Shown here in pieces: positions 18,672-27,348 of a stretch of 64,000 nt of DNA (position 1 is the first letter of the stretch; each line of letters opens with the position of its first letter). Location: NCBI RefSeq assembly GCF_042432805.1, contig NZ_JBHLWO010000001.1:682001-746000 (forward strand), given 5' to 3'. The position numbers and the translations under genes were made by a program. The notes below the pieces were generated by a model that was not told where the DNA came from, did no database searches, and saw only the letters and a program-made list of their open reading frames with translations. Source of the stretch: Olivibacter oleidegradans. Lineage in GTDB: Bacteria > Bacteroidota > Bacteroidia > Sphingobacteriales > Sphingobacteriaceae.

Positions 18672-19441
18672 GTGTTTGTTTGAATGGTTAATGATTATTG
18701 GATATAATAGTGCTTACCTTCCTCGTAAGCAACATGTAAGACAATTTCAGCAATATCAACAGCTTTATTCGGCTGGCTTTATTACTAAAACAAATTTTCG
18801 ACGCTGAGCAGCTCTACTGAAAACAAATTCCTTTCTCAAATACACAATTACGGCGCTAACTTTCATAAAAAATTCCAAAAACACAAAAACTATTCATTAC
18901 AAAAGATAGATTTCAGTAAAAAACACAATAAAGAATAAAAATTTCCAACAAATATTATTCAAATAACATTCGTATCCAAGAAAAATGAAAAATTGTTACA
19001 AAAACACAAAATAAAATATACATAAAAAGCATTTTTATACACATTTATTGTATTTTAAATATCAATAAAATAAAAAGTAAAGAAAAAAATGAAAAATCTA
19101 TCATCTATTTTTTAAACAAAAGCTATGTTTTTTTTACAAAAAGCATCGGATAAAATTTTTGTATTATAAAAAATTAAAAAAAATAGCAATCTATGCCTTA
19201 AAGAACCTTAAAACACACAATAGAATCTTTAAAATAAGTTATTATCATATAAAACGGCGCAATCTCCGGAAGAGTGAGATTCTTTTTTGCTCCCTTATAC
19301 GACTCGTTAAATTAGCAACTTAGCAATGTTGCAGCGTACCTATGTCCTTCTTACCTATCCAATATTTCTATACGCGTTATAATTGGTTCTTAACGATGGA
19401 ACAAATAGGTGGGCTATTTGTTCAAAGAAATTGAAAATTGA
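18672..19441. other. AT-rich gap, 770 bp
   Basis: No gene on either strand. From about 18870 to 19240 the DNA is almost all A and T with long A and T runs, which suggests bent, easily melted upstream DNA for the SusC operon. A terminator-shaped stem reading on the + strand lies at 19261-19289 although no + strand gene precedes it. Confidence 0.6.
19261..19289 (+). terminator. orphan terminator-like hairpin on the + strand
   Basis: AATCTC (19261-19266) and GAGATT (19276-19281) frame a 9-base loop and are followed at once by CTTTTTTG, the shape of an intrinsic terminator. No + strand protein gene lies within 18 kb upstream of it apart from shadow frames, so it would end an untranslated RNA, or be chance in AT-rich DNA. 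Confidence 0.35.
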
Positions 19442-20230
19442 CTAAGAATTACCGGGATATAAACCCTCAAAAACCAGTTTAGCAGGGCCTTCCAGATAAA
19501 TGTCCTTAAAAACCCCATTTCCTAAATAAGTGAAACGAATATTGAGGTCGCCTCCCATGGCTTTGATTGGGGTACTATATGTCCCTAAGCGGTTATGATG
19601 CCAAGCCATAGCGAGCGCTACAGCCGTTACACCGGTTCCGCAAGCCAGCGTTTCATCTTCAACGCCTCGCTCATAGGTGCGTACTTGATACCCATCATTT
19701 ACGGCCTCTACAAAATTCACGTTAATACCTGCCTGCTTATAGGTGGCGTTATATCGAATCGTCCGGCCTGCAGCAAACACATCGAGATTTTTTAAATCCA
19801 CCACTTCTTTTACATAATGTGGTGATCCGGTATTTAAGACAAAGTCATCGCCATCTTTTTCAATATGCTCAACGTCTATAATTTTCAAACTAACCCAGTC
19901 GGCCGTATCATTTATAGTGGCTTCATGCTCCCCGTCTACCGCCAAAAATCGGGTTGACTTTTCAATAATGCCCAAATGTTTTGCAAAAGACACAATGCAA
20001 CGCCCTCCATTGCCACACATGCTACTAGGGTTGCCGTCAGCATTATAATACACCATCTCAAAATCATACCCGGCCCGCTGCTGGAGAAGCATAAGTCCGT
20101 CAGCACCAATACCAAAACGCCGATCACAAAGCTGTGCCACTAGGGCAGTGTCCTTTGTATCAAATTGCTGATCCCTATTATCGATTAAAACGAAATCGTT
20201 CCCGGCTCCCTGATATTTAAAAAATTTCAC
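19442..20230 (-). CDS. dapF: diaminopimelate epimerase
   Basis: A 262-residue cytoplasmic, cofactor-independent epimerase converting LL- to meso-diaminopimelate for lysine and peptidoglycan synthesis. The start MKFFKYQGAGNDFVLIDNRD is the family signature. The two catalytic cysteines are visible in NPSSMCGNGGRC (first half) and ETLACGTGVTAVA (second half), each with the expected Gly-rich surround. Length is normal. It stands alone: the next gene upstream is divergent, and a promoter matching the Bacteroidota pattern lies at 20262-20293. Confidence 0.97.
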   Translation of the reverse strand: MKFFKYQGAGNDFVLIDNRDQQFDTKDTALVAQLCDRRFGIGADGLMLLQQRAGYDFEMVYYNADGNPSSMCGNGGRCIVSFAKHLGIIEKSTRFLAVDGEHEATINDTADWVSLKIIDVEHIEKDGDDFVLNTGSPHYVKEVVDLKNLDVFAAGRTIRYNATYKQAGINVNFVEAVNDGYQVRTYERGVEDETLACGTGVTAVALAMAWHHNRLGTYSTPIKAMGGDLNIRFTYLGNGVFKDIYLEGPAKLVFEGLYPGNS

Positions 20231-20547
20231 GTTCGATGATTTTTATATCTCTTTAACGCATCAAACTTAGGGAAAAAGCAGGTATATTTCAACATGATTT
20301 TTTCTCAGGGCTATCCTAAATCTTTTTAACGTCCAATGTCATGAGGCCGTCGTACCACGCACGGGGCTATATTTAGGGTTTAAGGTATAATCCCTTTTGT
20401 TAAAAGTAAAAGTCCTTCGTTAACGCAAAACGTCCTGAACCTTAAACCTTCCTTCCCAAATACCTCACACCCTATACCTTAACAGTGTATACTCCTCTAT
20501 ACAAACCTTAATCCCTATTACCTGTTATAGAACGGAGAAGTACTTGA
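20231..20547. repeat. intergenic gap containing a degenerate heptamer array
   Basis: Besides the dapF promoter, the stretch from about 20370 to 20490 is built of 7-base-spaced words: TTTAGGG, TTTAAGG, then on the other half TTAAACC, TCACACC, CTATACC, mostly ending in ACC with an occasional longer unit. The first half (GG-rich) and second half (CC-rich) are roughly complementary and could pair. Confidence 0.5.
20262..20293 (-). promoter_or_regulatory. predicted dapF promoter
   Basis: On the minus strand TAAGTTTG (20269-20262) fits the Bacteroidota -7 box TANNTTTG exactly, with GTTG 20 bases upstream (20293-20290) as the -33 element. The start codon is about 32 bases downstream. Confidence 0.5.
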
Positions 20548-21597
20548 ATGATGTCAGGAGAAGAGCCTTCTCAAAATGCTATTATGCTTACTTTTAACGA
20601 CAAAGGAATTTATTGTGCGCAGGCAGCTATCTATATTGACCCATGGTTTCCTGTTGATAAGGCAATTATAACACACGCCCACGCAGACCATGCGCGCTTT
20701 GGTAGCAAGCATTATCTTTGTCATCGTGATAGCGCCACACTTCTAAAATTAAGACTTGGACCCCAGACGTCGATTCAGTGTTTAGGCTACGGAGAAGAAA
20801 TAGACATAAATGGTGTCAAAGTTTCTTTACACCCTGCCGGACACATTATTGGATCGGCACAGATACGTCTTAGTTATAAAGGAGAAGTTTGGGTGGTGTC
20901 GGGCGACTATAAGCTGGAAAGGGATGGAATCTCTACCCCCTTTGATCCGGTAAAGTGCCACCATTTCGTATCGGAGTCTACCTTCGGTCTGCCGGTTTAT
21001 CGCTTTCCCGAAGCTTATGAAGTAGAACGGGATATGCTCAACTGGATCGATAATAATCGAAAAGCCAACATAAATTCACTGATGGTCGGCTACTCATTAG
21101 GGAAGGCGCAACGTATTATTGAAGTTGCCGGAAAAACCGGTTTACCTATTTACGCACATGGTGCCATTGTAAATATTCAACAACGATTAATTGATGACGG
21201 ACACCGGTTGCATAACGTCGCCTATGCATCAGCTGATATAAAAAAAATTCCAGCACCTTATGTCGTGGTAATGCCTCCAAGTGCCTTGCACTCTTCTTGG
21301 ATGAAGAAATTTGCACCGTACGAAGTAGCTTATTGTAGTGGTTGGATGCAGTTGAGAGGCGCCAGAAGAAGAAGGAATGTCAACCGCGGATTTGTCTTAT
21401 CAGATCATGCAGATTGGTCACAATTAAATTTAGCAATCACAGCCACGGAAGCCGAAAACATCTATGTAACACACGGTTATAAATCCATTTACGCCAAGTG
21501 GCTCCGCGAGCAGTACCATGTAAATGCCATAGAAGTGGATACGTTGTATGAAGACGACCTTTTAATGCAGGAGGACAGGGATGAGAGCATTCAATGA
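20548..21597 (+). CDS. ligase-associated DNA exonuclease (metallo-beta-lactamase / beta-CASP)
   Basis: A 349-residue predicted zinc-dependent nuclease, first gene of the four-gene ligase-associated repair cluster (the TIGR04122-type exonuclease). The metal site appears as THAHADHARFG (the HxHxDH motif) near residues 44-54; further ligands are HPAGHIIGSAQ, SGDYKLERDG and LSDHADW near the C-terminus. The SLGKAQRI segment is typical of the beta-CASP half. The ATG at 20548 is used because GGAGAAG lies 7 bases upstream; an internal ATG at 20584 (MLTFNDKGIYC) would match relatives that start shorter but has no ribosome site. It overlaps the ligase gene by 17 bp, so they are translationally coupled. 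Substrate polarity cannot be read from sequence. Confidence 0.92.
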   Translation: MMSGEEPSQNAIMLTFNDKGIYCAQAAIYIDPWFPVDKAIITHAHADHARFGSKHYLCHRDSATLLKLRLGPQTSIQCLGYGEEIDINGVKVSLHPAGHIIGSAQIRLSYKGEVWVVSGDYKLERDGISTPFDPVKCHHFVSESTFGLPVYRFPEAYEVERDMLNWIDNNRKANINSLMVGYSLGKAQRIIEVAGKTGLPIYAHGAIVNIQQRLIDDGHRLHNVAYASADIKKIPAPYVVVMPPSALHSSWMKKFAPYEVAYCSGWMQLRGARRRRNVNRGFVLSDHADWSQLNLAITATEAENIYVTHGYKSIYAKWLREQYHVNAIEVDTLYEDDLLMQEDRDESIQ

Positions 21598-23179
21598 GCT
21601 ATTCGAAGAAATAGATCGAACAACCTCAACGAATGCAAAAGTGGAGGCCCTCGTTCGTTACTTCAGGTCGGCGCACAACCAAGATCTATTATGGTGTGTA
21701 TACCTGCTAATGGGTAAATCAACCGGACGCTTTGTTAAAACGGCCATACTTCGCCAAGCGGCCATCCAATTATCGCAACTTCCCGCCTGGCTTTTCGAGG
21801 AATCATATCATGTAGTGGGGGATTTGGCAGAGACGATCGCACTGTGTTTGCCACCACCGCTTGAGCCAAAGGCTTACACATTAAACGAAACGATGGCTTT
21901 TTTACACGATTTGAAGAATCTTAGCGACGAAGAGATGGAAGCGGCCCTTTCTTCCAGATGGATGCATACACCAAACAACCACCGCTTTGTCTTTAACAAA
22001 TTGATTACCGGAAACTTCCGGATGGGTGTATCCAAACAACTAGTCATTAAAGCTTTGTCGATAACTTTTGATAAACCGGAAAGCGAAATGGCACATAGAC
22101 TGATGGGTAATTGGCACCCCACTACGGCGGACGTTCAGCAACTTCTTTTGACAGAAATGCCGAAGGACGAGCGCAGTTTTGAACCGTATCCCTTTTATTT
22201 AGCTTATCAATTAGATAAAGACCCTGAAAGTTTAGGAAATGCGGACGAATGGTTTATTGAGCGGAAATACGATGGCATAAGAGGACAGATCATTGTTCGC
22301 AACGGCAGTTTATATATATGGAGTCGAGGTGAAGACTTATTGACGGATAAATTTCCGGAATTTCATCCCTTGGCTGATTTACTACCGAATGGTACCGTGA
22401 TAGATGGTGAGATACTTCCTTTTAAAGACGAAAAAGTACTTCCTTTTTCGGTGATGCAAACGCGGACCGGCCGAAAGCAATTAAGCAAAAAAATACTCGC
22501 TGATGCGCCTTTAATCATGATCTGTTATGATCTATTGGAATACGATGGAGAAGATATTCGCGCCCGGCCATTAGAAACGCGACGCAATCTGTTAGTGACG
22601 CTCTTGGAAAAGCTTCCCCGGGACATCCCTCTTCTGATTTCCGGCATCATTCCTTGCGATACGTGGCACGACGTCGCTCGCGCACGTGAAGAGGCGAGGG
22701 CTTATCAATGTGAAGGAGTTATGCTTAAAAGGAAGCAAAGCATTTATGAAACAGGACGCCGCAGAGGCAATTGGTGGAAATGGAAAGTTGAGCCTTATAC
22801 GATTGACGGCGTTTTAATATATGGACAACGAGGACATGGACGACGGGCAAATTTATATACCGATTATACATTTGCCGTATGGGATAATGGAGAGCTGGTC
22901 CCCTTTGCCAAGGCCTATTCAGGACTGACAGACAAAGAGATATTGGAAGTTGATGCTTGGATAAAACGGCATACCATTGATAAATTTGGCCCCGTGAGGA
23001 GTGTAACACCAACATTGGTTTTTGAGCTCGCCTTTGAAGGAATCAGTTCGTCTCCCCGCCACAAATCGGGTATAGCTTTGCGTTTTCCGCGTATCGTCCG
23101 TTGGCGAAAAGATAAACCGGCAAAGGAAGCAAACACAAAAGCGGATTTATTAGCTTTGCTGAAGCAACAGAAGGCTTAA
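21581..23179 (+). CDS. ATP-dependent DNA ligase, repair-cluster type
   Basis: A 532-residue ATP-dependent ligase (the PP_1105-like, LigB/LigC-related group) distinct from the replicative NAD-dependent LigA. It has an N-terminal helical DNA-binding domain (about 1-200), then the nucleotidyltransferase domain with catalytic Lys229 in ERKYDGIRG, motif III SRGEDLL, motif IIIa around YDLLEYDGEDIR, motif IV EGVMLKRK and motif V WWKWK, followed by an OB-fold with RFPRIVRWRKDK at the end (motif VI region). A GGAGG sequence precedes the ATG. It seals nicks left by the neighbouring exonuclease, helicase and phosphoesterase (inference from gene-cluster conservation). Confidence 0.95.
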   Translation: MRAFNELFEEIDRTTSTNAKVEALVRYFRSAHNQDLLWCVYLLMGKSTGRFVKTAILRQAAIQLSQLPAWLFEESYHVVGDLAETIALCLPPPLEPKAYTLNETMAFLHDLKNLSDEEMEAALSSRWMHTPNNHRFVFNKLITGNFRMGVSKQLVIKALSITFDKPESEMAHRLMGNWHPTTADVQQLLLTEMPKDERSFEPYPFYLAYQLDKDPESLGNADEWFIERKYDGIRGQIIVRNGSLYIWSRGEDLLTDKFPEFHPLADLLPNGTVIDGEILPFKDEKVLPFSVMQTRTGRKQLSKKILADAPLIMICYDLLEYDGEDIRARPLETRRNLLVTLLEKLPRDIPLLISGIIPCDTWHDVARAREEARAYQCEGVMLKRKQSIYETGRRRGNWWKWKVEPYTIDGVLIYGQRGHGRRANLYTDYTFAVWDNGELVPFAKAYSGLTDKEILEVDAWIKRHTIDKFGPVRSVTPTLVFELAFEGISSSPRHKSGIALRFPRIVRWRKDKPAKEANTKADLLALLKQQKA

Positions 23180-23214
23180 AGCGGAAAGCAATGTCTAAAG
23201 AAATAGTATTTTAC

Positions 23215-23273
23215 AATTAACAACTATTAACGAATAACCAATAACAATTAACGAGTAACCAATAATCAACAAC
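23215..23273. repeat. heptamer array filling the ligase-helicase gap
   Basis: Eight consecutive 7-base words run from 23215 to 23270 without a phase break, starting AATTAAC, AACTATT, AACGAAT, AACCAAT; six of the eight begin with AAC. The next word contains the GTG start codon of the helicase gene. The array takes up most of an otherwise ordinary operon gap. Confidence 0.7.
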
Positions 23274-25688
23274 GTGTTAGCTGAAAAATGGTTTGAACTT
23301 AAACGATGGTCGCCGCACCGATTTCAAAAGGAAACTTGGCAGGCCATAATTAAAGGCGCTTCCGGTTTACTGAATGCCCCAACCGGTTACGGTAAAACTT
23401 ACGCCATGTGGTTTGGTATTTTGGAGCGATTATTGGCCTTTAGGCAAAGCCAAACGAAAGTGTCACGTGGAACATATTGCCTGTGGATAACGCCCCTACG
23501 ATCGTTATCGCAAGAGATGGTACTGGCGCTCAATCGAGTGAACAATGATCTCGATTTAAAACTGGATATAGCCCTACGCACCGGAGACACTACACTGAAA
23601 GAAAGACAACGACAAATCAAAGAAAGTCCCGATGTCCTTATCACTACTCCCGAGAGTATCCATTTGATGCTAGCCCAAAAAGGTTATGCGTCGCGATTGA
23701 AGAGCATCCAATTTGTAGTAGTTGATGAGTGGCACGAGTTATTAGGCAGCAAAAGGGGTGTGCTGACAGAGCTTGGCCTATCTAAGTTGAAGGACCTTAA
23801 TCCACAGTTGCAGATTTGGGGTATTTCTGCGACCATTGGGAACCTAGAGGAAGCCAAACAAATTCTTCTCGGAAAGCAAGACGGCGTGATTATTAAAGCA
23901 AACCTTCCAAAGAAAACGCAAATAACCACCGTACTCCCGGATGTTTTAGAAAAATTTCCTTGGGGCGGTCATTTAGGCATCCACTTGGCCACCAAGGTGC
24001 TCGAAATTGTTAATAATAGCGATACGACCTTAATTTTTACCAATACGCGGTCTCAAGCCGAGATCTGGTATCAGCAATTGCTACGTCTCCAACCCGATCT
24101 AGCCGGTATTCTCGCCTTGCATCACGGATCGCTAAGTGAAGAAATCCGACAATGGGTAGAGCAAGCATTGCATGCCGGCACATTAAAGGCAGTGGTATGT
24201 ACCAGTAGCCTGGACTTAGGTGTGGATTTTCGGCCGGTGGACACCGTGGTTCAGGTAGGATCCGCCAAAGGGATTGCTCGCTTTTTGCAACGTGCCGGGC
24301 GCAGTGGTCACCGACCCGGGGCGACGAGCAAAATTTGGTTCGTACCAACTCACTCGCTCGAAATTATGGAGGGGGCAGCCCTCCGTTATGCCGAGCAGCA
24401 TCAATTGATGGAAGATCGCATTCCTTATATCCGTTCTTTTGACGTATTGATTCAATACTTGGTAACCTTAGCCGTATCAGACGGATTCAGGCCGCAGGAA
24501 GTCTTCTCAGAAATAAAGAGCACGCACTGTTTTGAATCGATTAGCTGGGAAGAGTTTACGCAATGTCTCTTGATGATTACACAGGGCGGCAAGACGCTAG
24601 ATGCTTACGATGAGTTTCACAAAGTAGTGATTGAAGAGGGGGTTTATAAGGTTGTCAGCAAAAAGGTGGCCATGCGCCATCGCCTGAGTATAGGCGCCAT
24701 CGTAAGCGACACAATGATGACCGTTAAATACCTTAGCGGCAAATATATTGGCAGTATTGAGGAATGGTTTATTTCGCGTCTCAATCCGGGGGATACCTTT
24801 TGGTTTGCCGGCAAAAATTTAGAGTTGATCCGTGTAAAAGACCTGCAAGCGATTGTCAGGATGTCCAATAAGAAAAAGGGACTGGTTCCTTCTTGGATGG
24901 GCGGGCGTTTACCCCTCTCTACGCACCTTTCCTTCGCTATTCGCCACGTTTTGGATCAGTGGCAAACCTCCGCAGCCCAAGAACCGGAAATTTCTTTTCT
25001 CAAACCTCTTTTTCTGGAACAGCAAAGACGCAGTACCTTGCCTAGCAATGAGTATCTGGTAGTGGAGCAAACAGAAACAAAAGAAGGTCACCATTTGTTC
25101 TTCTTCCCTTTTGAAGGAAAATTTATTCACGAGGGCATGGCTGCCTTAATTGCGCACCGATTAGGAAAGGCAAAACCATATACTTTTTCTGTTGCCCTCA
25201 ACGATTATGGCTTCGAATTATTAAGCGACCAAGAAATCGATATAAAAACCGCTATTGCCAACGGTCTTTTTTCTGTTGAAAATTTAAGCGAGGATATACA
25301 ACAGAGTGTCAACATGACCGAATTGGCAAGGAAACGTTTTCGGGATATCGCCGGTATCGCCGGTTTGGTTTTTCAAGGCTTTCCGGGAAAAAAGATAAAA
25401 ACCAAGCATTTGCAAGCAAATTCAGGTTTATTTTTTAAGGTGTTTGAGGAGTATGAAAGCGATAATTTACTGCTCCGAGAAGCTTACGACGAAGTTTTTG
25501 ATTTCCAGTTAGACTACAATCGCTTATTGAATGCCCTGAATCGCATTACCTCGCAAAAAATTATCATCAATAAAACCGACCGCTTGACACCGTTTGCTTT
25601 TCCTATATTTGCAGAATCCTTCCGGGAACGTTTCAGTAATGAGGCGTTGGAAGATAGACTAAACAAGATTATAGCGCAACTGGAATGA
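23274..25688 (+). CDS. ligase-associated DEXH-box helicase (Lhr-like)
   Basis: An 804-residue superfamily 2 DNA helicase of the Lhr-related group (TIGR04121 type). Walker A is NAPTGYGKT (residues 34-42), the DEXH box is DEWH at 151-154, motif III is SATIGN, and motif VI is QRAGRSGHRPG; a winged-helix and Lhr-type C-terminal domain follows. It starts with GTG at 23274, there being no in-frame ATG nearby and the frame aligning from WFELKRWSPHRFQ, as in relatives. The start lies directly behind the heptamer array, without a Shine-Dalgarno sequence. Its stop overlaps the next gene's start (ATGA). Confidence 0.94.
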   Translation: MLAEKWFELKRWSPHRFQKETWQAIIKGASGLLNAPTGYGKTYAMWFGILERLLAFRQSQTKVSRGTYCLWITPLRSLSQEMVLALNRVNNDLDLKLDIALRTGDTTLKERQRQIKESPDVLITTPESIHLMLAQKGYASRLKSIQFVVVDEWHELLGSKRGVLTELGLSKLKDLNPQLQIWGISATIGNLEEAKQILLGKQDGVIIKANLPKKTQITTVLPDVLEKFPWGGHLGIHLATKVLEIVNNSDTTLIFTNTRSQAEIWYQQLLRLQPDLAGILALHHGSLSEEIRQWVEQALHAGTLKAVVCTSSLDLGVDFRPVDTVVQVGSAKGIARFLQRAGRSGHRPGATSKIWFVPTHSLEIMEGAALRYAEQHQLMEDRIPYIRSFDVLIQYLVTLAVSDGFRPQEVFSEIKSTHCFESISWEEFTQCLLMITQGGKTLDAYDEFHKVVIEEGVYKVVSKKVAMRHRLSIGAIVSDTMMTVKYLSGKYIGSIEEWFISRLNPGDTFWFAGKNLELIRVKDLQAIVRMSNKKKGLVPSWMGGRLPLSTHLSFAIRHVLDQWQTSAAQEPEISFLKPLFLEQQRRSTLPSNEYLVVEQTETKEGHHLFFFPFEGKFIHEGMAALIAHRLGKAKPYTFSVALNDYGFELLSDQEIDIKTAIANGLFSVENLSEDIQQSVNMTELARKRFRDIAGIAGLVFQGFPGKKIKTKHLQANSGLFFKVFEEYESDNLLLREAYDEVFDFQLDYNRLLNALNRITSQKIIINKTDRLTPFAFPIFAESFRERFSNEALEDRLNKIIAQLE

Positions 25689-26335
25689 GAGACCGATTGG
25701 AGCTGCGAATAAAAAATAAAACGGTATATCTATTAGCGGAAAAATGCATTTTCTTTCCTGAAAATCAAACCTTGGTAATTGCTGATATACACCTTGGAAA
25801 GGCTGCTCATTTTAGGAAAGCCGGCATTATCATACCGCAACAAGCGGGAACCGACCGGGATTATAAACTGCTGCAAGATGTATTGAAAAAATATGAAACA
25901 AAGCGGATTATTTTTTTGGGTGATTTATTTCACAGTTCCGAGAATGCCGCATGGCTTCATTTTGTCGATTTTTCCTCCCAATATCCGCATACAGAGCTTA
26001 TTCTCATCAAGGGCAATCATGACATACTTCCCCTTGCCTATTACCAACAGGGTAATTTAAAGGTCCATTTGGAGACCTTACAGGAAGATTTTATCCTCTA
26101 TTCACATGCGCCCTTGCCCGAAGTTCCGGCAGGAATACTGAACATTGCCGGTCATGTTCATCCCGCGGCCAATCTTAAAGCAAGGGGAAAGCAAACACTT
26201 CGGCTTCCCTGCTTTCATTTAGAGCAGTCGTTACTTTTATTGCCTGCATTCGGTAGTTTAACAGGAACCTTCGCGCTTCCCAAAGGAAATGCACAACAGT
26301 TTGTTACCACCGGACGAACAGTTCTCGCTATTTAA
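25685..26335 (+). CDS. pdeM: ligase-associated DNA damage response endonuclease PdeM
   Basis: A 216-residue calcineurin-like metallophosphoesterase, last gene of the repair cluster (TIGR04123 type). All metal-site motifs are present in order: ADIHLGKAAH (D-x-H), FLGDLFHS (GD), IKGNHD (GNHD), LYSHAPLPE and AGHVHPAA (GHxH). The ATGA overlap with the helicase stop means tight coupling. In the characterised relatives this protein cuts DNA and acts with the ligase and helicase. Length is typical. Confidence 0.93.
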   Translation: MRDRLELRIKNKTVYLLAEKCIFFPENQTLVIADIHLGKAAHFRKAGIIIPQQAGTDRDYKLLQDVLKKYETKRIIFLGDLFHSSENAAWLHFVDFSSQYPHTELILIKGNHDILPLAYYQQGNLKVHLETLQEDFILYSHAPLPEVPAGILNIAGHVHPAANLKARGKQTLRLPCFHLEQSLLLLPAFGSLTGTFALPKGNAQQFVTTGRTVLAI

Positions 26336-26480
26336 AGAATTTTATTTCAAGCTGTTTTTCATTCCTTCCTTACTCGATTTTTTTTCGAATAAGTAAAACA
26401 AATTGCTAACTTTAATTATTATGCACTAGTGTAATGATAATCCCAATCAATTGCACAAAGTTTCACTAAAAAACAATTTT

Positions 26481-26807
26481 ATGAAATCAAAAATCTATGC
26501 ACTATTAACTGTTTTCATGCTAGCTTTCACATTTAGCACCCCAATTGCAGCTCTTGCTAACGACAAGAATGCTAAAACAATAGAAGTGTCTAAAGAAGAA
26601 GCGGCTAGAGAGATCAATGCTATGAAAAGGCGCGTGGCAGAGATTAAAGCGATGGATAAATCAACGATGACAAAGGCAGAGCGCAAAGCACTCCGTAAAG
26701 AGCTTCGGGAAATGAACAAAAGAGCGCGTGCCCTAGGCAGCGGTGGGGTTTATCTATCCGTAGGAGCCATCATCATCATTATTTTAGTATTGATATTGAT
26801 TCTATAG
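26481..26807 (+). CDS. small exported coiled-coil protein with C-terminal membrane anchor
   Basis: A 108-residue protein. The ATG at 26481 gives a clean signal peptide (MKSKIYALLTVFMLAFTFS, cleavage near ALAN); the longer frame from 26451 begins with TTG and only adds ten residues. The middle (about residues 35-85) is a highly charged helix rich in Lys, Arg and Glu, and the C-terminus is a very hydrophobic segment (SVGAIIIIILVLILIL) that would sit in the inner membrane. Similar small proteins are common and uncharacterised in Bacteroidota. The function is not known. It follows the repair cluster by 145 bp and is probably a separate transcript. Confidence 0.75.
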   Translation: MKSKIYALLTVFMLAFTFSTPIAALANDKNAKTIEVSKEEAAREINAMKRRVAEIKAMDKSTMTKAERKALRKELREMNKRARALGSGGVYLSVGAIIIIILVLILIL

Positions 26808-27262
26808 GATGGAAGCTGTAGGCAATAGGCTGTAAGCTCGTATGCTGGTAGCCAGTGAGAAGGGAACCCGTTAGTAGGGAACATGACTTACGTCTCATAC
26901 CTCCTATTAACTATTCCCTACTCACTACTCACCATTAACTACTCACAACTCGTTAGTGAACAAGGAAACCTGTTAGTTGAGAACATGGCGTCTCATACCT
27001 CCTATTAACTATTCCCTACTCACTACTCGTTAGTGAACAAGGGAACATGTTAGTTGGGAACACGGCTTACGTCTCATACCCTCTATTAACTATTCCCTAT
27101 TAACTATTCCCTACTCACTACTAACTACTCGCTACTCGTTAGTGAACAAGGGAACCCGTTAGTTGGGGAATAGGGCTTACGTCCCATACCCCCTATTACT
27201 ATTCCCCACTCCCTACTAACTACTCCCTACTAACTGCACACCATTAACTACTCAACCATCCT
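26808..27262. repeat. tandem array of about four 80-110 bp units, heptamer-built
   Basis: Units begin near 26856, 26952, 27029 and 27138. Each starts with GTTAGTGAACAAGGGAACC or close (the first copy is degenerate), goes through GTTAGTTGGGAACA, then CTTACGTCTCATACC, and ends with a variable run of 7-base words such as AACTATT, CCCTACT, CACTACT. The run length differs from copy to copy, so the units differ in size. The first 50 bases (26815-26855) hold AGGCAAT and AGGCTGT type words of the same period. There is no unique spacer, so it is not a CRISPR. Confidence 0.75.
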
Positions 27263-27292
27263 TTTGCTTGTCCTAAAAATTTACTAAACTTG
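27263..27292 (+). promoter_or_regulatory. predicted promoter of the two-component operon
   Basis: TTTG (27263-27266), 18 bases, then TAAACTTG (27285-27292), which fits TANNTTTG at 7 of 8 positions. It lies directly after the tandem repeat array and about 57 bases upstream of the first regulator's ATG. Confidence 0.45.
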
Positions 27293-27348
27293 TAGTTATA
27301 ACATATATTAATAAAACAAACGGCTAACAGCATCGTGCCAACACCGAA

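Noticed and set aside
18672..19441. Replication origin (AT-rich stretch)
   Set aside because: No dnaA, no DnaA-box clusters (TTATCCACA-type words) and no origin-associated genes nearby.
26856..27262. CRISPR-like repeated array
   Set aside because: Repeat blocks are followed by related heptamer words and not by unique spacers, unit sizes differ, and no cas gene is near.
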